Shown here in pieces: positions 53,650-62,502 of a stretch of 64,000 nucleotides of DNA. The notes beneath the pieces are model-generated. The model saw nothing but the letters and a program-made list of their open reading frames with translations. It was not told the DNA's origin and searched no databases. The position numbers were made by a program, and so were the translations under genes. Source of the stretch: G965240465 sp965249525 (GTDB taxonomy: Bacteria; SAR324; JACQKK01); NCBI GenBank assembly GCA_965249525.1, contig OZ252237.1, positions 992,001-1,056,000 on the forward strand. Direction: 5' to 3'. The first letter of the stretch is position 1; every line of letters begins with the position of its first letter.

Positions 53650-54387
53650 ATGATGGATTTGGGATGGCTGTTTTGGGTGTTGGCATGTGGAGGAGTGTTT
53701 TTAACGGGGGTGTCAAAGTCTGGATTTGCAGGGGGTGTGGGTTCTGCAGCAGTACCGATGTTGTCCTTGGTGATGGATCCTGTACAGGCCGCGGCCTTGA
53801 TGCTGCCGGTGCTGATTTGTATGGATGCGTTGAGTTTACGTTTATGGTGGGGACAGCATGATGGGGTGTATTTACGGGCGTTGTTGCCGGGAAGTTTGCT
53901 GGGGATTGCTTTGGGTGGGCTGCTGGCGAATGTGATGTCTGTGGATGGAGTGCGATTATTGGTGGGTTTGACAGCCATTGGATTTGTGTTGGATGTGTGG
54001 TTGAGAGGGGAGCGGCCGTTGGGCGGGGGAAATTTTGGATGGTTTTGGGGAGGTTTGTCTGGTTTTACTAGTTTTTTAGCGCATGCGGGAGGTCCTCCGC
54101 TGAATGTGTATTTGTTGTCGCAGAAGATGCCCAAGGCGCGTTATTTGGCAACCACGGTGTATTTCTTTTCGGTGGTGAATTTGGTGAAGGTGCTGCCATA
54201 TGGGTTATTGGGACAGTGGTCGCCGCAGCTGCTGAGGATGTCGTTGATATTGGCACCTGTGGCTTGGCTGGGAGTGCTGGCGGGGGTGTGGCTGCAGGCA
54301 CGCATGTCCGAAGTGCTGTTTCGACGAATAGCCATGTGGTTGTTGTTCTTTTTGGGCATACGCTTGTTATGGGACGTGGTAGGATAG
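53650..54387 (+). CDS. TSUP (TauE/SafE) family membrane exporter
   Basis: A 245-residue inner-membrane protein with about eight helices, in two related halves. GGVFLTGVSKSGFAGGVGSAA and GGLSGFTSFLAHAGGPP are the paired family motifs. Members export sulfite, sulfoacetate or other anions; substrate unknown. AGAGGA precedes the ATG. Confidence 0.9.
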   Translation: MMDLGWLFWVLACGGVFLTGVSKSGFAGGVGSAAVPMLSLVMDPVQAAALMLPVLICMDALSLRLWWGQHDGVYLRALLPGSLLGIALGGLLANVMSVDGVRLLVGLTAIGFVLDVWLRGERPLGGGNFGWFWGGLSGFTSFLAHAGGPPLNVYLLSQKMPKARYLATTVYFFSVVNLVKVLPYGLLGQWSPQLLRMSLILAPVAWLGVLAGVWLQARMSEVLFRRIAMWLLFFLGIRLLWDVVG

Positions 54388-54519
54388 GTGCATATCAGTA
54401 AGACCTATGGCACGCTATTCGCCGCAGCTGCGCTGGATGCTGCAAGCAACCTGGACGGGCAGCCTAAGCAAGCATAAAGCTGTCAGATGGGTATTTGATA
54501 TCAGTGGAAGGATCACAGC

Positions 54520-55905
54520 ATGGATAAAATTGATGGCAGTGATGGCTTGGTAGTGCGGTATTATGCTCAGAGGGGGGTTCGGTTGGCGTTGTGCTGCCTG
54601 CTGGCTGTGGGTTTGTGGGGGGAAATCAATTTGCTGCGGGGGCAGGAGAGAACAGCAGCGGAATCATTGCAAGCGCAATTTAGCGGGGATTTGCAGGGAT
54701 TGGATGTGGGCATAGGCAGCTTGGGGACCCCCAGACCAGACATTGCTGTGGCAGTAGGGCATACTTGTGTATTGCACTTTGAGGGACTCTTGTATTGTTG
54801 GGGCAGTAATCTTTCGGGGGAATTGGGATTGTGGCGCAATCTTGAGTTGGTGTGCGATGCAAAAATCGGCAACAAGCTGTCTCGTGATAGAATTTGCGCC
54901 CTGCCTGAGCCTGTGATTTCCGTATCTTTGGCTGCTGCTGCGCATCAAGTGGTAGTGGGTACTGCACATACATGTGCTTTGTTAAAGGATGGGCGGGTGC
55001 AATGTTGGGGAGACAACAGCCTGGGCGCTTTGGGTTTGCTAAAACGGGCTAAAGGCTGCAGAAAAGAAAACGGGAGCTTTTTTTGTTCCATTCCTCCCCC
55101 GCCCTTACAGTTGTCTGGCAAGGTCAGGCAGCTGGCAGCTGCCGGTTCGCATACTTGCGCCCTGTTAACAGACGGCAAGGTACAATGCTGGGGCAGCAAC
55201 GAACATGGACAAATCGGCTTCAGGCCCTCTGCTACTCGCTTGCCGGGGAAAACTGTCCCCCTGCCCCTGCCAGCAAAACAAATTGAGGTAGGCAGCAACT
55301 TCTCTTGCGCTTTGCTGAAAAATGAAACCGTCCACTGCTGGGGCGATAACCAATTCGGTCAACTCGGGCGTCAATCCAATGCCAAAAACGGACTCCCCGC
55401 AGCCATCCATTGGAAACCCCGCATCCAAAAGTTGATCACAGGCACTCAGCACGCCTGCATCATCAGCACCCGTCAAGCCCTCTACTGCTGGGGTGATAAT
55501 TCAAAAGGCGCCCTCGGTCTGGGCGCCTTGCCTCCCAAAGCCTGTTCCCGCAACCTTGATATCTGCAACCGCCCCACCCAAGCCGCAGCCTCTGCCACCC
55601 CCGTCACTGCTGCTGCTGCTGGCACAGAACACACCTGCGCCCTCTCGCAGGGAAAAGTAGAGTGCTGGGGCGCCAATGATGCCGGCCAGCTGGGCATCCG
55701 TCATACCGTCAATACCAACCGCGCCACTCGAACCGTCAACCTGAAGGTCAGCATCACAGATATTGCTGCCAGCTACCACACCTGCGCTCTCTCTGCTACT
55801 AAAGAAGTCTTCTGCTGGGGAGAAAACTCCAGCGGACAGCTAGGACTGGGTGCCAAAGCTGCTGCTTTCATTCCCTACCCCTCACGCCCTGTGTACTTCC
55901 CTTAA
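54520..55905 (+). CDS. Secreted or anchored RCC1-repeat beta-propeller protein
   Basis: A 461-residue protein. Residues about 15-40 form a signal anchor (LALCCLLAVGLWGEINLL). The rest is six or seven RCC1-type blades with the pattern HTCALLKDGRVQCWGDNSLGALG; each blade has one conserved pair of Cys (TCAL and CWG), suggesting disulfides outside the cytoplasm. RCC1 proteins mediate protein binding or guanine-nucleotide exchange in eukaryotes; in bacteria the role is often surface or host-directed. The type IIG gene starts 25 bases after its stop. Confidence 0.85.
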   Translation: MDKIDGSDGLVVRYYAQRGVRLALCCLLAVGLWGEINLLRGQERTAAESLQAQFSGDLQGLDVGIGSLGTPRPDIAVAVGHTCVLHFEGLLYCWGSNLSGELGLWRNLELVCDAKIGNKLSRDRICALPEPVISVSLAAAAHQVVVGTAHTCALLKDGRVQCWGDNSLGALGLLKRAKGCRKENGSFFCSIPPPPLQLSGKVRQLAAAGSHTCALLTDGKVQCWGSNEHGQIGFRPSATRLPGKTVPLPLPAKQIEVGSNFSCALLKNETVHCWGDNQFGQLGRQSNAKNGLPAAIHWKPRIQKLITGTQHACIISTRQALYCWGDNSKGALGLGALPPKACSRNLDICNRPTQAAASATPVTAAAAGTEHTCALSQGKVECWGANDAGQLGIRHTVNTNRATRTVNLKVSITDIAASYHTCALSATKEVFCWGENSSGQLGLGAKAAAFIPYPSRPVYFP

Positions 55906-55930
55906 TACCATTGTAACCAGGAAAAACCTT

Positions 55931-58900
55931 GTGCCTACGCTCACTCCCCAGCAAGCCCCCGTCCAGCATTATTACCAACGCTTGAACGAACTGCGCCAAA
56001 CAGGCAGCACCCATGAAATGGCGATTAGAGAACCCATGAGCATCCTGCTGCGCCATTGCAGCGAGCAAAGAAGCTGGCAGTTCACATCTGAGAAACGCAT
56101 CTCAGGGCAGCAGCAGCGACCCGATGCCACCATCTCCATCTCTAAAAACTTCTTAGAACTCTACTGGGAAGCCAAGGATGAACAGGATGACCTCAACACC
56201 GCCATCCAAGAAAAATTTGACAACGGCTACCCCCAGCGCAGCATCCTCTTCTCCACCCCCGCCCTTGCCGTACTGTTTGACCAAGACGGCAATCGTTCCA
56301 GCTACACCATCGGACCCAACTCCGACAAAAACCAAGACCTCTGTGATGTCCTCAACCGCTTCTTTGAAATCGGGGAAACCCGCAGCCAAACCTGGAAAGC
56401 CGAAGCCCAAAAATTCCAAGAAAAACTTCCCCAACTCAGCCAAGACCTGAAAAACATCATCCACCAAGCCCGTGCCAAAGATAACCACTTTCAAATCTGT
56501 TTTAAGAATTTCACTGAACAAATGCGGCAAGCCATCAACCCCAACATCTCTGAGAACGCCCTGGAAGAAATGCTGATTCAGCACCTGCTGACTGAGGATA
56601 TTTTTAAGGCAGTGTTTGACGACCCCCAAACCCTCAAACAAAACCAAATCGCTGTACAATTAGAGGACATGGTGAGGGTGCTTACCCGCAAATTCATCAA
56701 CCGAGACCAATTCTTTGCTGGCATCCAGCCCTACTTTAACCGCCTCACCCTAGAAGCCCGCAACCGCCCCAATACCCAAAACCGCCTGTTCTTCCTGCAC
56801 GGCATTTATCAACGCTTCTTCCAAGACTTTTCCACCAAAACTGCCGATACCCACGGCATCGTCTACACCCCCCAGCCCATTGTGGACTTTATGGTGGAAG
56901 CTGCAGACGCCACCCTTAAAAACCAACTGGGCAAGAAAGAAGGCTTGGGGGCTGAGGGGGTGCATATCCTAGACCCCTTCTGCGGCACGGGACACTTTAT
57001 AAGAAGTGTTATGGAACGCCTTACCCCTCAACAGCTGCGCCGCAAATACTTTTGCGAACTGCACGCCAATGAGGTGATGCTGCTGCCTTACTACATCACC
57101 TCCCTGCAAGCCGAACTCTATTACTATGAGAAAATCGGGCAGTATCAACCCTTCCCTGGTATCTGCCTGGTGGATACCTTTGACATCGGCAAGGAGGAAC
57201 AGCTAGACCTCCCCGCTTCCTTTACTGAACAAAACACCAAACGCATCCAAAATCAGCAAGAATCCAACATTATGGTCATCCTCAGCAACCCTCCCTACAA
57301 CTCCAGGCAGATGAATGAGAATGACAACAACCGAAACCGCCTCTATCCCCGCATAGACGGCCGCATCCGCGAAACCTATGCCAAAGACTCCACTGCCACC
57401 TCCAAAATCAGTTTGTATGATCCCTATGTGCGCGCCCTGCGCTGGGCCAGCGACCGCATCAGCCAAAAACAAGACAAACGCGGCCTGGTCTGCCTGGTCA
57501 CCAACAACGGCTTTTTAGAAACCTATGCTGCCGATGGTCTCAGAAAACATCTGCGGGCAGACTATGACCAGGTACACATTGTGGACTTGGGAGGCAATGC
57601 CCGCAAAGCCACCCTCAACCCTGGCAAGCTCTCCAATGTATTTGGCATCCAGGTGGGGGTCAGCATCAACCTCCTTACCAAGTATTCTGCCCCCAAGAAA
57701 GAAAATGGGGACTCTCCCGCAGACCTGCACTACCAACTGGCACCTGAAACTGGCAAAGCCACTGACAAGCTGGCGTGGCTGTCTGCCCAGCAGCAGACGG
57801 TGCAGCAGCAGGGAATGCAGCAGCTGGACTGGACGCCTATTACCCCTGATGCCCAGCACACCTGGCTGAACCAGGGACACCCCCTGTTTCCCCAGCTGCC
57901 CGCCATCGGGGACAAAGACGCTAAACCAAAACCCCGTACACAAAACAAGAGAAAATCTGGCAAGTCCCTCCAAAGATCAAAAAAAGAAAAACGAAGAAGA
58001 GAGGTTAAAGCCAAAGCTATTTTTTGGGAATACAGTCTGGGGGTAAAAACCAACCGCGATGCCTGGTGCTGGAACAGTTCCCCCAAAGCCCTCAGCCACA
58101 ACATGGAACGCACCATTAACTTTTACAATGACCAAGTGGGACGCTGGCTGGTAGCCCTAAAACAGCAACAGCAGCAGCAAGAACAACAGGAAAAGCAAAA
58201 AGATAAAATTCCCAATCCCAAAGATGATAAAGCAGCCTTTACCCGCTACCTAGATGACTTTGTCCACTATGACGACCAGCAGCTGAGTTGGGATGGTTCT
58301 CTTAAAATTAATTTGGCACGCACCCAGCTGGCAAAATTTGAACCCAGCAAGCTGCGCCGTGGGCTGTACCGTCCCTTTGTCAAACGCCATCTGTACTTTG
58401 ACCGCATGATGAATGCCAGAGTCTATCGCCAGCCCTCCTTCTTTCCTGTTGCAGACAGCCCCAACCGAGTGATTTGTACCAGTGGGGTAGCAGGTAGAAG
58501 GGGTTTCTCTGTTTTAATAACCGACTGTATCCCCAACATAAGCTTGGTAATTGAAGGCGTGCAGTGCTTCCCCCAGTATACCTATAAAGAGTACGGTACG
58601 GGACAAGCCGAAAACCTGACCGACTGGGGCTTAAAGCAGTACCAAGAACGCTACGGGCAGCAGGTGACCAAGCAGCAGGTTTTTTACTATGTGTATGCGG
58701 TGTTGCAGCACCCCGCCTGGTGCCAAGCGTTTCAACATGATTTACGCCGTGCCTTGCCGCGCATTGCCTGGGCTGCTGACCCCCAGGGTTTTAGCACGCT
58801 GGCGCAATTGGGCGAACAGCTGGCAGAACTGCACTTGGGCTATGAAACCGCTGACGAATACGACCTGACCGAAACCTGGAAAAATGACCAGGCAGGCAGC

Positions 58901-59254
58901 AGCTACCTAGTAGGCAAGCAAAAGATGCGCTTTGTGGACACAGACAAAACCATTTTGCGCTTTAATGACCAGCTGACCCTGCACAACATACCCCCGCAGG
59001 CGCACCAATGGCAGCTGGAGGGGCGCAGTGCGCTGGAGTGGCTGGCTGACCAGCTGGTGATAAAAACCGACAAAGCCAGCGGCTTGGTGAACGACCCCAA
59101 TGACCCCCAAGACCACCGCGCCTGCCTGCGCTTGATAAAGCAGGTGTGTTATGTGGCGCTGGAGACCGCCAAGTGTTTGGATGCCATAAAGCAGGTGCGC
59201 CTGGAGGGTATTGATTTGGAAGGTATTGATTTGGAGGGTATGGATAAAGATTGA
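55931..59254 (+). CDS. Type IIG restriction-modification enzyme related to Type ISP, without helicase
   Basis: A 1107-residue protein combining cleavage and modification. Residues about 40-100 hold a PD-(D/E)xK nuclease (RPDATIS and LYWEAKDE). The N6-adenine methylase follows with GIVYTPQPIVDFMV, motif I DPFCGTGHFI, ANEVMLLPYYITSLQAE, and motif IV SNPPYNSRQ. The C-terminal half resembles the Type ISP target-recognition region (WEYSLGVKTNRDAWCW). The ATP-dependent motor of LlaGI-like enzymes is absent. The GTG start at 55931 has AGGAAAAA upstream. The last residues repeat LEGID, encoded by a 15-bp repeat. Confidence 0.87.
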   Translation: MPTLTPQQAPVQHYYQRLNELRQTGSTHEMAIREPMSILLRHCSEQRSWQFTSEKRISGQQQRPDATISISKNFLELYWEAKDEQDDLNTAIQEKFDNGYPQRSILFSTPALAVLFDQDGNRSSYTIGPNSDKNQDLCDVLNRFFEIGETRSQTWKAEAQKFQEKLPQLSQDLKNIIHQARAKDNHFQICFKNFTEQMRQAINPNISENALEEMLIQHLLTEDIFKAVFDDPQTLKQNQIAVQLEDMVRVLTRKFINRDQFFAGIQPYFNRLTLEARNRPNTQNRLFFLHGIYQRFFQDFSTKTADTHGIVYTPQPIVDFMVEAADATLKNQLGKKEGLGAEGVHILDPFCGTGHFIRSVMERLTPQQLRRKYFCELHANEVMLLPYYITSLQAELYYYEKIGQYQPFPGICLVDTFDIGKEEQLDLPASFTEQNTKRIQNQQESNIMVILSNPPYNSRQMNENDNNRNRLYPRIDGRIRETYAKDSTATSKISLYDPYVRALRWASDRISQKQDKRGLVCLVTNNGFLETYAADGLRKHLRADYDQVHIVDLGGNARKATLNPGKLSNVFGIQVGVSINLLTKYSAPKKENGDSPADLHYQLAPETGKATDKLAWLSAQQQTVQQQGMQQLDWTPITPDAQHTWLNQGHPLFPQLPAIGDKDAKPKPRTQNKRKSGKSLQRSKKEKRRREVKAKAIFWEYSLGVKTNRDAWCWNSSPKALSHNMERTINFYNDQVGRWLVALKQQQQQQEQQEKQKDKIPNPKDDKAAFTRYLDDFVHYDDQQLSWDGSLKINLARTQLAKFEPSKLRRGLYRPFVKRHLYFDRMMNARVYRQPSFFPVADSPNRVICTSGVAGRRGFSVLITDCIPNISLVIEGVQCFPQYTYKEYGTGQAENLTDWGLKQYQERYGQQVTKQQVFYYVYAVLQHPAWCQAFQHDLRRALPRIAWAADPQGFSTLAQLGEQLAELHLGYETADEYDLTETWKNDQAGSSYLVGKQKMRFVDTDKTILRFNDQLTLHNIPPQAHQWQLEGRSALEWLADQLVIKTDKASGLVNDPNDPQDHRACLRLIKQVCYVALETAKCLDAIKQVRLEGIDLEGIDLEGMDKD
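59203..59243 (+). repeat. 15-bp tandem repeat at the Type IIG 3' end
   Basis: Nearly three units of ggagggtattgattt encode LEGIDLEGIDLEG at the C-terminus. Confidence 0.88.
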
Positions 59255-59324
59255 TAAAGCATGCGCTGGGGGGCTATGCTGGGGAAGGTTGCAGGAGAAT
59301 GTTGTAAAAGCAGGTTGTGAGGGC

Positions 59325-59588
59325 ATGATGGATAGTTATAAGAATTTGCGAGAGGAAATTGACCGCATAGATGATGAACTGCTGCTGCTGCTGAACAAGC
59401 GTGCTGGCGTGGGCAAGCGCTTGGCGAAGCTCAAGCAGTACAGCGGTGATGCAGCCCACCAGCCGCAGCGGGAGTTGGAGGTGCTGCGCAGGGTGCGGAC
59501 GGAGAATGCGGGGCCTTTGTCTGCAGAGGCTATGGAGCAGATATTTAAGGCGATTATAGAACAGATTCGGGGTGTCCAGTTGTTGTAG
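59325..59588 (+). CDS. Stand-alone chorismate mutase (AroQ type)
   Basis: An 87-residue helical enzyme that converts chorismate to prephenate for phenylalanine and tyrosine synthesis. The pattern LREEIDRIDDELLLLLNKRA, then VGKRLAKLK, and an Arg/Glu-rich second helix (REVLRRVRTE-like) match the AroQ fold. Most proteobacteria fuse this domain to prephenate dehydratase (PheA); here the ORF stops after the mutase. GAGGGC precedes the paired ATG codons (59325, 59328). Der starts 5 bases after its stop. Confidence 0.85.
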   Translation: MMDSYKNLREEIDRIDDELLLLLNKRAGVGKRLAKLKQYSGDAAHQPQRELEVLRRVRTENAGPLSAEAMEQIFKAIIEQIRGVQLL

Positions 59589-59593
59589 GGGGT

Positions 59594-60970
59594 GTGGATG
59601 ATGCGGAAATGAAGCGGGTAGTGATGCTGGGGGCAGTGAATGTAGGCAAGTCCACTGTATTTAATTATATGGTGGGGAAGCGCACGGCGTTGGTGAGTCA
59701 TCATGCGGGGGCTACGCGTGATGTTCGCTGGGGGGAGGTTGCTGTGGGGGAGCAGTTGTTTTTGCTGGGGGACACCGCAGGAATCGGCTTGGAAACCCCA
59801 GGGGGTCAGGCGGTGGAGCGTTTATGGGGGCGGGCGCTCTCAGAGGCTGCGCATGTGTGGCTGGTAGCGGATGCCCAGGCTGGTCTCACCGCAGAGGAGC
59901 AGCAGCTGGCGCAGCGACTGCGCAGTGAAGGGAAGTCATTTTTTGTGGTGGTGAACAAGGCAGAGGGCGGTGCGGCAGCTAACAGCGGGGAGCTGCATCG
60001 TTTGGGGGCGGAGTTGTTTATGGTTTCGGCTACGCACGGCAGGGGGTTTGAGGCTTTGCTGGAACGCACCGCCGTGCAGCTGGGTTTGGAGAAAGGTGCA
60101 TCCTCTCAGGAGGTTTCTGCTGCAGAACCAGCTGCTGCGGATATGGACTTGCGATTTTTGCTCTTGGGTCGTCCTAATGTGGGGAAGTCATCCTTGGTGA
60201 ACATGCTGCTGGGGGAGGAGCGCATGGCGGTATCGGAGCAGGCGGGAACCACGCATGAGGCCATGTCGTTGTGTTTGCCTGCGGAGTTGGTGCGGGGTGC
60301 GCTGAAACAGACCGATGCCCGCCCTGAGGGGCGTGGCTGGCAGGTGGTGGATAGTGTGGGGGTGCGTCGTCAGGCGCGGGTGGAGGCAGGTTTAGAGCGT
60401 TTGGGGGCTGCACAAAGCTTGGGGATGCTGCCCTTGGTGCATGTGGTGGTATTGGTGCTGGATGGCTCGCAGCCTCCCAGTCGTCAAGATGCCCGCTTGG
60501 CAGCCTTGGTGCTGCGTTTTGGTCGTGGTTTGGTGCTGGCCATGAACAAGTGGGATTTACTCCCCCAGGCTGCCCAGCGGCGCACCGCCGAGCGCGCCAT
60601 TGCAGAAAAACTGCACTTTGTAGACTTTGCTCCGCGCATCGCCACCAGCACCACTCACCACAGCGGCGCCCACCGACTGCTGCGCATGATACAGCGTGTC
60701 CAGCAGCAGCACTGCCGTCAGCTGCGTGCCTCCGACCTTAACCGCGCCCTGGCAGCTATGGTACAGCACCGACCCCCTCCCACTATGCAAGGCACTCCCA
60801 CCCGCCTGCTGTACGCAGCACAAACCGATTCCAGCCCCCCCTGCTTCCGATTCTTCACCAACCACCCCCAGCAAATACCCACTTCCTATGCCCGCTACAT
60901 CGAAGCCCAACTCAGACACCACTTCGGCTTCCTGGGAACTCCCCTCCGCCTGCAATGGCACTTGCGATAA
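59594..60970 (+). CDS. der: Ribosome biogenesis GTPase Der (EngA), divergent
   Basis: A 458-residue tandem-domain GTPase for 50S assembly. Domain 1: GAVNVGKST, GATRDVRW, DTAGIG and NKAEG, where NKxD is usual. Domain 2: GRPNVGKSS, GTTHEAMS, DSVGVRR in place of DTAG, and NKWD intact, with an insertion between G2 and G3. The KH-like C-terminal domain ends RYIEAQLRHHFGFLGTPLRL, as in Der. The GTG at 59594 or the ATG at 59609 may be the start. Confidence 0.88.
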   Translation: MDDAEMKRVVMLGAVNVGKSTVFNYMVGKRTALVSHHAGATRDVRWGEVAVGEQLFLLGDTAGIGLETPGGQAVERLWGRALSEAAHVWLVADAQAGLTAEEQQLAQRLRSEGKSFFVVVNKAEGGAAANSGELHRLGAELFMVSATHGRGFEALLERTAVQLGLEKGASSQEVSAAEPAAADMDLRFLLLGRPNVGKSSLVNMLLGEERMAVSEQAGTTHEAMSLCLPAELVRGALKQTDARPEGRGWQVVDSVGVRRQARVEAGLERLGAAQSLGMLPLVHVVVLVLDGSQPPSRQDARLAALVLRFGRGLVLAMNKWDLLPQAAQRRTAERAIAEKLHFVDFAPRIATSTTHHSGAHRLLRMIQRVQQQHCRQLRASDLNRALAAMVQHRPPPTMQGTPTRLLYAAQTDSSPPCFRFFTNHPQQIPTSYARYIEAQLRHHFGFLGTPLRLQWHLR

Positions 60971-61010
60971 GCCCGCCAGCAGCCCCCCGCTATCTGGTCA
61001 ATATGCCACT

Positions 61011-61532
61011 TTATGCTTTGCGTCTCCGTCCAAATTTGGAGGATATTATTTTGGCAACCCCCGACAAAGCTGGTGCAGCTACTAAGGCAATGGAAACAAA
61101 GCGGTCCTTGCCCTCCAAGGCTAGATAAATCCCTCCAGCAATAGAAACGAAGGCAATAACAGCCCCCAAAACGCCGATGAGGTTTTTATCTATAAGGACA
61201 TACCACCCAACACGGCTTTCCATCCGTCGCAGATGGCTACTATTAGCCTGGAATTCCTGAAAAAAAATTTGAGGGGCAGATGGATGGAGGGCTGTCCATT
61301 TTTTGGCTTGTTCTGCATCAGGCAAAGAAACCTGTCGCTGTAAAGAAAGGTTTATTTGACTGCTATATTGTGCAAAGAAAAGATTCCTTTTCTCTTCGGG
61401 TAATTTATCTAAGCGCTTTGCTATATCTTTGGTATCTGCCTGCTGTAAAACATCTTTCTTACTTTTGCTGACCAACTCTGCTTTTCCTCCGCTTTTTTTA
61501 AGCGTGGCTTTATTCTGGGCTTCTTTGGCCAT
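61011..61532 (-). CDS. DUF2335-like membrane protein
   Basis: A 173-residue protein with a charged N-terminal region rich in Lys, Gln and Glu, a segment QIFFQEFQANSSHLRRMESR, and two C-terminal hydrophobic helices (GVLGAVIAFVSIAGGIYLAL and VSIALVAAPALSGVAKIISS). The overall plan resembles DUF2335 membrane proteins of unknown function. It starts 4 bases after the stop of the next upstream gene, so the two form a unit. Confidence 0.65.
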   Translation of the reverse strand: MAKEAQNKATLKKSGGKAELVSKSKKDVLQQADTKDIAKRLDKLPEEKRNLFFAQYSSQINLSLQRQVSLPDAEQAKKWTALHPSAPQIFFQEFQANSSHLRRMESRVGWYVLIDKNLIGVLGAVIAFVSIAGGIYLALEGKDRFVSIALVAAPALSGVAKIISSKFGRRRKA

Positions 61533-61536
61533 AAAT

Positions 61537-61797
61537 TTATTTTGAAGAGTTTTTTCTTGCGTATGCCTCGCAGGTATCGTGCATTACCCTGGAGACATCG
61601 TGCCATGCCAGCCACATTCTTCTCTGTGGGTCACTCTCATACAAATCATGATAGGAGACTGGTTCTCTCTCTGCATAAAGCAGCCCAGGACTGGACAAGC
61701 CGTCAAGGAAATTTTCCAAGAACGAATCGTTGTTGTCCAGATAGGCTTCGTGGGGCTTTTTGATATGAAACCTCATTGTCTTTTGCGTATCCCTCAT
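61537..61797 (-). CDS. Small hypothetical protein
   Basis: An 86-residue soluble protein, Asp/Glu/Tyr-rich (SFLENFLDGLSSPGLLYAE, DPQRRMWLAWHDVSR). No family recognised. An alternative ATG seven codons downstream has GAGGG about 12 bases upstream. It lies upstream of the DUF2335-like gene in the same direction. Confidence 0.5.
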   Translation of the reverse strand: MRDTQKTMRFHIKKPHEAYLDNNDSFLENFLDGLSSPGLLYAEREPVSYHDLYESDPQRRMWLAWHDVSRVMHDTCEAYARKNSSK

Positions 61798-61932
61798 TGT
61801 TTCGGTGAAAATGCTGCCTGTGTTCCTGTCTGCTTGGAATGTCTATTTTTTCAGGCAGCTAGTTTTAAAATAATAAGACAATTGGCAGGATATGTAAAGT
61901 ATGGACATGAACAGCATGCATATCAGCTTGAC

Positions 61933-62433
61933 TTATGGCTTTTTTAATTCGAGGGGATCCAGGGCGAGGGGGACATCTTGGTTGGCTTGCAGTAGCTGCA
62001 GGACAGATTGACCCAGGGTGGGGTGTTGCCAATGGGGGTTGAGGTCGCACAGGGGCTGCAGTACAAAGTTGCGTTGGTGGAGTTGGGGGTGGGGCAGGAT
62101 GAGTTTGGAATGCTGCAAGGTGGTAGCTGGGTAGTCCAGCAGGTCTAGGTCTATGGAACGCGGACCGTTGGCGGGGATTGCTGAGCGGATGCGTCCTAGG
62201 TGATTTTCCAATGCCAGCAATTGGTTGAGTAATTCAAGGGGTGGGGTGGGAGTTTTGCACTGGACAACGGCGTTGAGGAAGTGTGGTTGGGCTTGGTATC
62301 CGCTGGGCAGACTGCGATACACCGGGCTGATTTTTTTTATACTGACCAGTTCGGCCAGGCGACCTACAGCTTCTGGCAGCTTCTGTCTGGGTTCCAAATT
62401 AGACCCCAAGGCGATGTAGATATATGCAGACAT
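61933..62433 (-). CDS. folK: 2-amino-4-hydroxy-6-hydroxymethyldihydropteridine pyrophosphokinase FolK
   Basis: A 166-residue enzyme of folate synthesis. IALGSNLEPRQ opens the fold, SPVYRSLPSGYQAQPHFLNA and LGRIRSAIPANGPRSIDLDL contain the ATP and metal residues. The ATG at 62433 gives the standard N-terminus; an in-frame ATG 33 bases upstream would add a tail without family support. No clear ribosome binding site. Confidence 0.93.
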   Translation of the reverse strand: MSAYIYIALGSNLEPRQKLPEAVGRLAELVSIKKISPVYRSLPSGYQAQPHFLNAVVQCKTPTPPLELLNQLLALENHLGRIRSAIPANGPRSIDLDLLDYPATTLQHSKLILPHPQLHQRNFVLQPLCDLNPHWQHPTLGQSVLQLLQANQDVPLALDPLELKKP

Positions 62434-62502
62434 AGTAGCGTGAGGTAGTATAGGGTTTATGTGCATGTTTTGTGTTGATTTTATGGCTTGCAGAGGGTTT
62501 TT

